In this document: positions 1-7,525 of the stretch, in pieces
Layout of the letters: the number at the start of each line of letters is the position of its first letter
Numbering within the stretch: the first letter of the stretch is position 1
From: RGIG3159 sp045640565
GTDB taxonomy: Bacteria; Bacillota; Clostridia; Oscillospirales; Oscillospiraceae
DNA length: 31,135 bases
Assembly (NCBI GenBank): GCA_045640565.1
Contig: JAZUFG010000028.1
Span: forward strand, 1-31,135
Reading direction: 5' to 3'
The notes under the pieces: generated by a model
Told to the model about the DNA's origin: nothing
Database searches by the model: none
What the model saw: the letters and a program-made list of their open reading frames with translations, nothing else
Translations under genes and position numbers: made by a program

Positions 1-99
1 GCGGCTATAAAATTAGAGTCAACATCCAACAAAGACCTCATTTTCGCTTTAAAGAAAATTCAAAAAGAACTTGAGAAGCTTTTGAAAGAATACAAATAA
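1..99 (+). CDS. C-terminal end of an unknown protein (5' truncated by window)
   Basis: Frame 1 is open from the first base to a TAA at 97-99 and gives 32 residues rich in Lys, Glu and Leu, ending in LLKEYK. The pattern suggests an amphipathic or coiled-coil C-terminus. The next gene starts 14 nt after the stop, behind a GAGGCGG ribosome binding site, so this is very likely an earlier gene of the same operon. Nothing in the visible piece identifies its function. It matters because the operon below may be missing one or more components upstream of the window. Confidence 0.55.
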   Translation, partial: AAIKLESTSNKDLIFALKKIQKELEKLLKEYK

Positions 100-113
100 A
101 GAGGCGGTCACCC

Positions 114-2159
114 ATGGGAAATATTTTGCTGATTGAACCCAATTATAAGAATAAATATCCCCCTTTAGGGCTTATGAAAATCGCATATTTTCATAAACAT
201 ATAATGCATGATTATGTGCGCTTTACCAAAGGAGAATTGCCTGCAGCATTGGCAAACACAAAGTGGGATCATATCTACGTGACCAGTCTGTTTACGTTTG
301 AATGGGCAAACACTATCGCTGCAATTAATTATGCTAAAACGCTGGTTGATTCTATTGATAAAATTACTGTCGGCGGAATTGCAGCAACAATGTTGCCCGA
401 TGATATATTCAAGGACACCGGAATTAAACCTGTAACCGGCCTGCTGAATGAACCCGGGAAACTTGGACTTCCACACGACGAATGTATAGATCAAATCGTA
501 CCAGATTATTCCATCCTTGATGATATTGAATATCGGTATCCTTTTCAGGATGCTTACTTTTTGAGTGCAACAAAAGGATGTGGAAACAAGTGCGGATTTT
601 GTGCAGTTCAAACTTTGGAACCCAAATTCATCCCATACATTGACATCAAAGAAAAAATAGCAGCAATTGACCGTGAGTTCGGGCCGAAAAAGGATCTTTT
701 ACTCATGGACAATAATGTTTTGCGCTCTCCTAATTTTAATCAAATTATCGATGATATTATTGAAGCCGGTTTCGGAAAAGGTGCTACATATGTTAACCCT
801 CAAACCGGGAAAGTCGTTAGGAGATATGTGGATTTTAACCAGGGTCTTGATGCGCTTTTTCTTTCTGAAGAAAAGGCAAAGCGACTCGGCGAAATCGCTT
901 TGCGTCCGGCCCGTGTGGCTTTTGACCATATTGAAGATCGTGATATTTATGAACGGGCACTTCGTCTTTGTGCAAAATATGGCATAACCGAACTTTCAAA
1001 CTATGTCCTTTATAATAGTGAAGATTTTGGCGGTAAAGGACGTAAATATGCTGCTGATACGCCTGCCGATTTGTACGACCGTATGCGAATCACTCTTGAT
1101 TTGCGCGACGATATCAACAATGGGCTTCCTGAAGATGAAAAGGTAGCGGCATTCTCATTCCCCATGCGATACATTCCGCTTTCTGCACATGAAAGAGGTT
1201 ATGTAGGATCACAATGGAACGCTAAATTTCTGCGTGCTGTTCAGTGTATGCTGATTCCGACTCAAGGAAAAGGTGTTGGTAGTCGCTCATTTTTTGAAGC
1301 CGACTTTGGAACTAATTCGGATGAATTTGTGCGGTTTCTTTCGATGCCCGATAAGCTTATCGCTGCAAGAGGAAAATTTAGTGGTGGCAGTCGCGGTCAC
1401 AAGGCAGATACTGAAGAAGAATTTCTTGCCCGGAAGGAAAATTGGGAAAAGAATCAGATTAGAATAAAAGAATGGAACCGATTATATGACATTCTCGGAA
1501 ACGAGAAAGATGCTTTTACAAATCTGATTGGTGATAATGAGTATCTACCCGACAAGGTGCTTGGAATTGTGTCCGATACTCAAAAGAAATTATACCTCCA
1601 CTATCTGACTACACCTAGGTTGATCGCTTTGCTGGGAATGATTGATAAAGATTCCCCAACATACTCCAGCCTTTATGAGTATATCAAGGTGGATTTCCCT
1701 CAATTCTACAAAGAGATTCTTGATGTGGTTTGTGAGAGCGAATCCCAACAACAATATGTATTCAAGAATTTCGTTCACTTTTTTGGGAAAGACGGTATTG
1801 CCGATATTCTTGATAGAATCAAAAAAACTGATTTTTCTGTCGATAGACTATTAAAAAAATGGCACGCAGAATGTAAAAAGTCTGGTATCGCATATATAGA
1901 CTTTGAGCTAATCAGAATATATCGCCGGTATGTAGACCTGAACATTCTTGATAGTGAGAATCACGAAAACTGTATTCAGGCTATTTTGGAAATGAACATG
2001 AATGAACTTGCCGCTATTTTGCAACGTAATTTGGATTCGTTCTCGTCGAAAATAGTCGAAAGCCTCAATCAAGAGAAAGGACAAGCTTTCCTGAAACTCG
2101 CGACAAAGTCTATCGTGAGTAATATTCAAATGAGGTTAAATACTCTCTTGGAGGAATAA
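114..2159 (+). CDS. Radical SAM protein with B12-binding-like N-terminal domain
   Basis: A 681-residue protein. The first ~130 residues look like the Rossmann-type domain that often precedes radical SAM cores (ILLIEPN, then YPPLGLMKIA at about 15-24), but I see no DxHxxG cobalamin-ligand motif, so cobalamin binding is doubtful. The 4Fe-4S ligands are clear: C156, C160 and C163 in CGNKCGFC, the CxxxCxxC signature for reductive cleavage of S-adenosylmethionine. The core seems to run to about residue 400. The last ~250 residues are mostly helical and unassigned. The start follows GAGGCGG, and the stop lies 1 nt before the next ATG, so co-translation with the ATPase gene is likely. The substrate cannot be read from sequence. 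Context with a DGQHR protein suggests nucleic acid or a nucleotide (inference). Confidence 0.85.
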   Translation: MGNILLIEPNYKNKYPPLGLMKIAYFHKHIMHDYVRFTKGELPAALANTKWDHIYVTSLFTFEWANTIAAINYAKTLVDSIDKITVGGIAATMLPDDIFKDTGIKPVTGLLNEPGKLGLPHDECIDQIVPDYSILDDIEYRYPFQDAYFLSATKGCGNKCGFCAVQTLEPKFIPYIDIKEKIAAIDREFGPKKDLLLMDNNVLRSPNFNQIIDDIIEAGFGKGATYVNPQTGKVVRRYVDFNQGLDALFLSEEKAKRLGEIALRPARVAFDHIEDRDIYERALRLCAKYGITELSNYVLYNSEDFGGKGRKYAADTPADLYDRMRITLDLRDDINNGLPEDEKVAAFSFPMRYIPLSAHERGYVGSQWNAKFLRAVQCMLIPTQGKGVGSRSFFEADFGTNSDEFVRFLSMPDKLIAARGKFSGGSRGHKADTEEEFLARKENWEKNQIRIKEWNRLYDILGNEKDAFTNLIGDNEYLPDKVLGIVSDTQKKLYLHYLTTPRLIALLGMIDKDSPTYSSLYEYIKVDFPQFYKEILDVVCESESQQQYVFKNFVHFFGKDGIADILDRIKKTDFSVDRLLKKWHAECKKSGIAYIDFELIRIYRRYVDLNILDSENHENCIQAILEMNMNELAAILQRNLDSFSSKIVESLNQEKGQAFLKLATKSIVSNIQMRLNTLLEE

Positions 2160-2160
2160 C

Positions 2161-3678
2161 ATGGGCGATATTATCATCGGAAAACACACATTAGAGTCTT
2201 TAACTTCCGGAATGTATTCCGATCCTTATGTTGTGTTTCGTGAATACATTCAAAATGCAACCGATTCTATTGACGCAGCGTACAAGGCACGTATACTCAA
2301 GCACGGAATTGACAGGATCACAATTTGCTTAAACCCTTCCGAACGGCAAATTATTATCGAAGATAACGGGCTTGGTGTTGAAAGCGAAAACGCAGAAAAA
2401 ACGCTTGTAAGCATTGGAAATTCGCAGAAAAAGTCTGAAAACGATCGAGGCTTCAGAGGAATTGGCAGGTTATCTGCTTTGAGTTATTGCTCTGAACTGA
2501 CGTTTGAAACCAGTTTTGCAGGCGAAAGCATTGGAACCCGCATAACGTTTGATGCGAAAAAGCTCTCTACCTTACTGCTGGCCACCAATGACATTGATGT
2601 ATCGGTAATCGATGTATTACAAAAAGTTTATTCCGTTGATACTTTTTCGTCTTGCGCAACAGATCACTATTTCCGTGTCATCCTGAGCGGCGTTGAAGAA
2701 TCGTCCGGATTAAACGAATATAATGATGTACTTGATTATTTATCACAGAATGTTCCCGTCCCATATTCACCGGAGTTTTCATGGGGAAAAGAAATTGTAA
2801 GACGTTTAAAAAATGAAGGTTATCTCGAAAGAAAATATAATATATATCTTTCTTTTGGCGGGAAGACTATTCCTGTATATAAGCCTTATAAAGATGTCTT
2901 TCTTGTCGACAAAGGAAAGAATATCTCCGACAGAATAAAAGATATTTCTATCCTAAAAATTCATCTGGCCTCCGGAGAGTTATCTGCAATAGGTTGGATT
3001 GCTCAAACGAACTACCTGGGCAGCATTTACGATAAAACAGTAAAAGGTATCCGTATTAGAAAAGGAAACATATTGATTGGGGATAGCCAAACCTTGAATG
3101 TTGTATTCAAGGACGCTCGTTTCAATGGCTGGTCAGTTGGCGAAATATTCGCCGTTGATCCACATCTGGTTCCAAATGCAAGACGCGACAATTTTGAAAA
3201 GAACCCCGCATTTTTTGTGCTTCATGAGCAACTAACGACAATCGCAGCCGGTATTGCCAAAGATATTAGAACGGCATCATTAAAGCGAAATACCGAACTT
3301 GCAACGGTAGTGACGCAAGCAGAAGCATTAACAAAAGATACCAATATAGCATTAATAAACGGTGTTTCTTCAAGCGAAAAGGGAACGCTTAAGCAAAAAA
3401 TAGTCAATACAAAAGATCATCTAACAGCTTCGATTGCTCAAACTGAAACGGATGAATATTTTCAGGAAATTGCCTTTGACGAATTGGATATGTTAATTGG
3501 AAATATTCAGGGAGCAACGAACTATAAAGCGATAAACCTTTCCCATTCCCTGTCTTCCGTTGAAAAGCGCGTACTTGCAAAAGTATTTGATGTAATTGAA
3601 ACCACCTCGCCAGAAAATTCAGAAATGTTAATTGAAAAGATTGTATCTGCTTTCGAAAATAAAGGAGACAGCGACTGA
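2161..3678 (+). CDS. Hsp90-like GHKL ATPase
   Basis: A 505-residue protein whose first ~140 residues form a GHKL (gyrase, Hsp90, kinase, MutL) ATP-binding fold. The N-box is FREYIQNATDS, with E28, N32 and D35 for Mg-ATP. DNGLG at 68-72 is the G1 box, and GFRGIGRLSAL from about 97 is the lid and G2 region. The motif order resembles Hsp90/HtpG more than histidine kinases, and no H-box is present. The remaining ~350 residues do not match HtpG middle and C-terminal domains convincingly. GHKL ATPases of this type occur in many phage-defence loci. A GGAGG site sits just before the ATG, the upstream stop is 1 nt away, and the TGA overlaps the next ATG (TGATG), so expression is tightly coupled. Partner or client unknown. 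Confidence 0.85.
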   Translation: MGDIIIGKHTLESLTSGMYSDPYVVFREYIQNATDSIDAAYKARILKHGIDRITICLNPSERQIIIEDNGLGVESENAEKTLVSIGNSQKKSENDRGFRGIGRLSALSYCSELTFETSFAGESIGTRITFDAKKLSTLLLATNDIDVSVIDVLQKVYSVDTFSSCATDHYFRVILSGVEESSGLNEYNDVLDYLSQNVPVPYSPEFSWGKEIVRRLKNEGYLERKYNIYLSFGGKTIPVYKPYKDVFLVDKGKNISDRIKDISILKIHLASGELSAIGWIAQTNYLGSIYDKTVKGIRIRKGNILIGDSQTLNVVFKDARFNGWSVGEIFAVDPHLVPNARRDNFEKNPAFFVLHEQLTTIAAGIAKDIRTASLKRNTELATVVTQAEALTKDTNIALINGVSSSEKGTLKQKIVNTKDHLTASIAQTETDEYFQEIAFDELDMLIGNIQGATNYKAINLSHSLSSVEKRVLAKVFDVIETTSPENSEMLIEKIVSAFENKGDSD

Positions 3679-5321
3679 TGGAACCGGTAAATGACTATGC
3701 TAAGCGGATTCGAGATACTGCGCAAAATGTTGGAGAAATCTACGACACCAAGGTACGCCCAGATTTAGAAACAGCCAAAGACAGTATTATTAAATTATTG
3801 GAAGAACTCATTAATAAAAATGCTTCGGCACATAAGCTGATTTTGACCAACGATTCTTCCAAGGAAATCAAATTGTATGAACTGGTTGGAAGAGTAAAGC
3901 AAAAGGAAAGTCTTATTGAAAAAATAGTAAGGAATCAGATTTTTGATTGTTTTTTTGACAAAACCGAAGAAGAAATTATTACAGAGATAAAGAAAAACAT
4001 TGATGACCTGGTTGGTTTGCGTTTTCTGGTTTCCCTTTCTTGTGATTGTGAAAAGGTTTTTGAAATATTACGTGATAGCCAAAGTGAACTGAACAGCAAG
4101 GGGATTACATTCGGTACGGATATAAAGAGCAATCCTCAAATAATGAAAAATGGAAGACCCATTTACAGAATAAAAGGAAATTTTGGCGATGTTAAATTTG
4201 AACTACAGATCAAAAGTCAGGTAGATTCTGCTTGGGCAGATATTGAGCATATGCTATTTTACAAAGATTACCAGTTCTCTTATAATCAAAACACTAACAA
4301 ATCTATCATGAATAAAATAGGAGATTTGTTGGGCGAAGTTGATAAATTAATGATCCAAGTTAGAGATAGTCAATTGCAGTTTGAAAAAGAACGAGATCAA
4401 CTAGTCTTTAACCAAAATCTCGGAAATGCATACAAAAACTTCTTTAAGGGGAAACTAATATCCGCTAGTGCTCTAAAGGAGAATAAAGGCGTTTTGTATA
4501 AGCTTTTTAAAACATTCTCGGAGGAGAATCAGGTAAAGATAAATCGAATAATGGAAAGTAGAACTAACGAGCAAAATGCTCGAGAACTCCATGAGTTTCT
4601 TTTCCCGTCACAAGGTCTCTCGACTTTGATGGGAAACTATCAAAAGCTTAAGGCGAAACGAATTGATTTCATTCTGTTTGAAGATATATATTTGGATTGG
4701 ACGACGTCAACAGAAGAACACTCAAATCCGTTCTCAAATGAATTAACAGATGAAATACTGAAAAAGTATTTAAAGAAATTGCTCGAGACATTTATCTGTG
4801 ACAAAGTCTCGAATATCCGTTCACATATAAATAAAGATATTGATTTTGAAAATGTTCAGGATTCTTTCGAAGATTTTGCAACTAGCATTTCTGAGGCGTA
4901 CATAAGCGCTCTTTCAAATTACAACTTTGGTTCATCACCAGATCAATTACTTTTCGACGCTGATCGGCTTTACATGTTTATTTGCTATTTCCAGACTATT
5001 AATTGCTGTGATGAATTGGACGAAATCGAAGAAGATGATGAAGATGATGATACAAAACGCGAGGTCATCGAAAGAAAACTTAATGAAAATGTAGCCCGAT
5101 TTTTAATCGATACGAATTCTTTGGATGAAGTTTGTCAGCACATCAAGTCAACACTATATGACGTATTTCATAACAATATTGATGAAAGCCTTATTAGTCC
5201 GATTGAAAACGAGTATAATAAAAGAAAATGCACCGAATCCGGAAAAAAGCCAGCGGACAACTTACTGAAAATTTTGTTTGAGAGAGTATTATTGGATAGA
5301 GGAGAAACCGACGATGAATGA
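3678..5321 (+). CDS. RelA/SpoT-domain nucleotide pyrophosphokinase-like protein with long C-terminal extension
   Basis: A 547-residue protein. Residues ~70-200 show the RelA/SpoT synthetase layout: GRVKQKESLIEKI (71-83) for the ATP-side basic motif, DDLVGLRFLV (109-118), and FELQIKS (174-180) followed by W186, H191 and YK (195-196), matching the EIQIRT...W...H..YK block. No HD hydrolase motif precedes it, so this is a synthetase-only protein. Long RSH enzymes carry HD, TGS and ACT domains, which are absent here. About 350 further residues are of unknown type, with an acidic run near 450-465. Members of this fold make (p)ppGpp or (p)ppApp, or pyrophosphorylate tRNA, and several are toxins in defence or toxin-antitoxin systems. 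Which reaction applies here is unknown. Its start overlaps the ATPase stop, and its own end overlaps the next start. Confidence 0.8.
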   Translation: MEPVNDYAKRIRDTAQNVGEIYDTKVRPDLETAKDSIIKLLEELINKNASAHKLILTNDSSKEIKLYELVGRVKQKESLIEKIVRNQIFDCFFDKTEEEIITEIKKNIDDLVGLRFLVSLSCDCEKVFEILRDSQSELNSKGITFGTDIKSNPQIMKNGRPIYRIKGNFGDVKFELQIKSQVDSAWADIEHMLFYKDYQFSYNQNTNKSIMNKIGDLLGEVDKLMIQVRDSQLQFEKERDQLVFNQNLGNAYKNFFKGKLISASALKENKGVLYKLFKTFSEENQVKINRIMESRTNEQNARELHEFLFPSQGLSTLMGNYQKLKAKRIDFILFEDIYLDWTTSTEEHSNPFSNELTDEILKKYLKKLLETFICDKVSNIRSHINKDIDFENVQDSFEDFATSISEAYISALSNYNFGSSPDQLLFDADRLYMFICYFQTINCCDELDEIEEDDEDDDTKREVIERKLNENVARFLIDTNSLDEVCQHIKSTLYDVFHNNIDESLISPIENEYNKRKCTESGKKPADNLLKILFERVLLDRGETDDE

Positions 5322-6474
5322 CTATTGGGGAATTCAATACGAGCAAGAAGAACAGGAGTTTATTTCCATTGTCCTTCCGGTGGGCTTCATAATTGATAAT
5401 AGCGAAGTCCTAGTATATGGGAAGGACAAAACATATGGATATCAAAGAGCTCCTCGCAAGGATCATTATAGTAAGATCGCCACAGGCATACTATCTTCTC
5501 CTAAGGGAAAAGGGTTGGTGTCACCAAATTCTATTGTTTTGGGAATGAATAAAGACGACATTAATGAACTCTTTGCTATAGATAGACCTTTTCAGGGAAG
5601 CAGCGAAAGAGAACTATTGAGAATGGTTCCTATTGAAAATAAGAAACAAATCAAAATGAGAATAATCGATGGGCAACATCGAATTATGGGATTTAAGGAA
5701 GCAGTTTATCGAGATCCTTCAAGAAAAGACGAGATTTACGCATATTTAGTTAATGTCATTATTATGCTTGTCGATCCGGCGCACAGACTAACTGAAGTGC
5801 AAGTGTTTTCAGACATTAACTCGAAAGCAAAGCCAATAAAAATGGATCTTACTATTTTGGCAAAATACCAATATTATCTGTTAGAGCAACCAGATGATAT
5901 GCATATAAAACAATACTTGGAAACGCGAGTCCTCGAGAAAATAAACAGTGGCGAAAAATGCATGTATTGGGAAAACGCAATAACATTTGGAATAAATGAT
6001 GATAAAAAAGTAGGTAGTGTTGGGTTTAAAACATTTTTACAATCAATAGAAAAACTTTGCAATGATATGCTGACGCCAATTGAGAAGGATCTACAAGAAA
6101 AAGACTTTGACAAGAAAAAAGAGAAGCTTGACGAATTGGCTGAAAAGGTATACGCAATTCTATCAGATTGTTGGAATGTGGTATTGAAAAAGTGGCCTGC
6201 TCAAAATGAACGGGTAATAATGGAAAACGATGAGGTATATCACATTTTTTATGACGAAGACTATTATCTTCAAAGAACAATGGGTACTGTCGCCATAAAT
6301 AGTATGATTACAGAGTATGTAATTAAAAAAGACGTTGACGCATTTATTGAAGCAATCAATAATAGCAGATTGAGGCTGGAAGATTGGCGTGTAAAAGGCA
6401 AGTTCGCCGGGTTAAATTCTTTGTCAGGAACCAAGAAAATTGTCAACGCAATTACTGAAGATGACAGCAAATGA
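5314..6474 (+). CDS. DGQHR-domain protein (DndB/DpdB-like)
   Basis: A 386-residue protein. The signature DGQHR lies at about 119-123, preceded by hydrophobic MRII, and FSDINSKAKPI follows at ~165-175, the pattern of the DGQHR family that includes DndB (regulator in DNA phosphorothioation) and DpdB (7-deazaguanine DNA modification), related to ParB/Srx folds. The ATG at 5314 was chosen over an upstream in-frame TTG at 5278 because AGGAG (5300-5304) is 9 nt before it, and the frame overlaps the RelA/SpoT stop by 8 nt. No dndCDE-like or tRNA-guanine-transglycosylase-like gene is visible, so a DNA-modification role is only inferred. It could bind DNA or a modified nucleotide and gate the other components. 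Confidence 0.82.
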   Translation: MNDYWGIQYEQEEQEFISIVLPVGFIIDNSEVLVYGKDKTYGYQRAPRKDHYSKIATGILSSPKGKGLVSPNSIVLGMNKDDINELFAIDRPFQGSSERELLRMVPIENKKQIKMRIIDGQHRIMGFKEAVYRDPSRKDEIYAYLVNVIIMLVDPAHRLTEVQVFSDINSKAKPIKMDLTILAKYQYYLLEQPDDMHIKQYLETRVLEKINSGEKCMYWENAITFGINDDKKVGSVGFKTFLQSIEKLCNDMLTPIEKDLQEKDFDKKKEKLDELAEKVYAILSDCWNVVLKKWPAQNERVIMENDEVYHIFYDEDYYLQRTMGTVAINSMITEYVIKKDVDAFIEAINNSRLRLEDWRVKGKFAGLNSLSGTKKIVNAITEDDSK

Positions 6475-6509
6475 TATGAATAAATAACACTATAATGAGG
6501 AGGAAAAAA

Positions 6510-7199
6510 TTGCAAGTATCCAACGCAGCGTTGAAATCCCAAGGCCACGAAAAAACGTGGCGATGCATTCTGAGCATAGAAAATGGACTCAGCGCTATGT
6601 ATGTCTATAAATTGCAAGCGCTTCAATATCTTTCACAGAAAAGAACAAACTTCCTAGATATAATCGAAGGACGTTCTGAGATTGAGGAGAATGAGAAAAA
6701 GACATTTCCTCCTGGGGATTGGATAGATATCTCCGGGACAAAAGTGAGTTTATCTCTACTAATTTGGATTACGGTCCAAAACTATATTCAAGCAAGCAGA
6801 AATTGTTTTGATTATTTTGCTCAGATAATCATCGATTATTTCCCGACACTTACCAAACAATCTAGAATTGATTTTGGAGCAATTGTAAAAGCTAAAAGCA
6901 ATCTAAAAAATGAAAAAGTATACGATTGGATAGAAAGTATTGAACAGTCAGCACTTTTCCAATACATCAATGATTTCAGCAATTTGGTAAAACATAATCA
7001 TGATATGCCAACATCGATTTCTATACGCACAAGTGATTTAAAAATGGTCAGTTATATACCAGACTTTAAAAAAGATGATCGCTCATATTCAAGAAGTGAA
7101 CTTGAGACAAAAATGAATGAGATTTACGATTTTACTGTTCGCGCCTATAATCAGCTGTTGTTATTGGTTATCGATCCAAGCGCAAGTCACCCCAATTAG
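6510..7199 (+). CDS. Small HEPN-like hypothetical protein
   Basis: A 229-residue, largely helical protein that I do not recognise with certainty. Helical segments holding ASRNCFDYFAQ (~95) and DFSNLVKHNHD (~155-165) resemble the two-helix layout of HEPN proteins. The catalytic Arg-x4-6-His of toxic HEPN RNases is not clean: the segment gives N-x3-H without the Arg. An in-frame ATG at 6495 overlaps the GAGGAGG ribosome binding site (6497-6503). The TTG at 6510, 6 nt after that site, is therefore the better start. It is the last gene of the AT-rich operon, 35 nt after the DGQHR gene. It may be an effector, an adaptor or a non-catalytic HEPN. Confidence 0.65.
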   Translation: MQVSNAALKSQGHEKTWRCILSIENGLSAMYVYKLQALQYLSQKRTNFLDIIEGRSEIEENEKKTFPPGDWIDISGTKVSLSLLIWITVQNYIQASRNCFDYFAQIIIDYFPTLTKQSRIDFGAIVKAKSNLKNEKVYDWIESIEQSALFQYINDFSNLVKHNHDMPTSISIRTSDLKMVSYIPDFKKDDRSYSRSELETKMNEIYDFTVRAYNQLLLLVIDPSASHPN

Positions 7200-7267
7200 C
7201 TATACAGAGTCAAAAACACATAAAGAGAAAACTGATTCAATAAATCGCTCTGAGCCCCATTTGACCC

Positions 7268-7374
7268 CCGTTTCCTCTCGGAAGCCATGGAAACGGTGGA
7301 AAACGCCCTAATTTCATTGATTTTCCGTGTGCCCGTCGGTATTAGTCCCCGCTTCCATGGAGGGACTAATCGAC
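7268..7374. repeat. Cluster of inverted repeats at the edge of the AT-rich island
   Basis: Two hairpin-capable inverted repeats lie here. CCGTTTCC (7268-7275) pairs with GGAAACGG (7289-7296). GTCG (7335-7338), a 2-nt bulge and ATTAGTCCC (7341-7349) pair with GGGACTAAT and CGAC (7362-7374). Neither is followed by a T run on the + strand, so they do not look like ordinary terminators. Both loops contain CCATGG. The position, just after the last island gene and before the ordinary chromosome, fits a mobile-element end, an attachment site or a structured RNA, but no integrase or matching second copy is visible. A short open frame (7288-7404) through this stretch has no ribosome binding site and was not called. 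Confidence 0.5.
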
Positions 7375-7430
7375 ACTTGGACCGAACTTCCGGAGAGTGG
7401 GAATAATAGCAAGTGGCTTGTATCTAAACC

Positions 7431-7478
7431 ATGAAAGCCTTGGAATCGCTGAATTTTCAGTCGTTCCAAGGCTTTCAT
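7431..7478. terminator. Long perfect stem-loop downstream of the island
   Basis: A 15-bp perfect stem (7431-7445 with 7464-7478; arm starts ATGAAAGCCTTGG) encloses an 18-nt loop that can itself fold (CTGA/TCAG). It could terminate read-through from the + strand operon or from the - strand MmgE/PrpD operon. The flanking T content is modest (TATATAAA), so the terminator role is an inference. A factor-dependent or transposon-derived structure is also possible. Confidence 0.5.
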
Positions 7479-7487
7479 TATATAAAG

Positions 7488-7519
7488 ATCCCGGTGATTC
7501 CAAAACGAATCACCGGGAT
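7488..7519. terminator. Intrinsic terminator, probably bidirectional
   Basis: A 13-bp perfect stem, ATCCCGGTGATTC (7488-7500) with its complement at 7507-7519 and a CAAAAC loop. It lies 7 nt past the stop of the - strand MmgE/PrpD gene (CTTTATAT follows on that strand), and TTTT overlaps and follows its end on the + strand (7518-7522). It most likely ends the - strand operon and may also block the convergent island operon. Confidence 0.7.
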
Positions 7520-7525
7520 TTTGCA

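Noticed and set aside
5278..5313. TTG start extending the DGQHR protein by 12 residues
   Set aside because: The ATG at 5314 has AGGAG at proper spacing; the TTG has no ribosome binding site.
1..7199. Identification of the island as a standard Dnd, Dpd, BREX or DISARM locus
   Set aside because: Apart from the DGQHR protein, none of the hallmark genes of those systems is visible in the window.
7288..7404. Short open frame of 38 residues at the island edge
   Set aside because: No ribosome binding site, and the stretch is dominated by inverted repeats.
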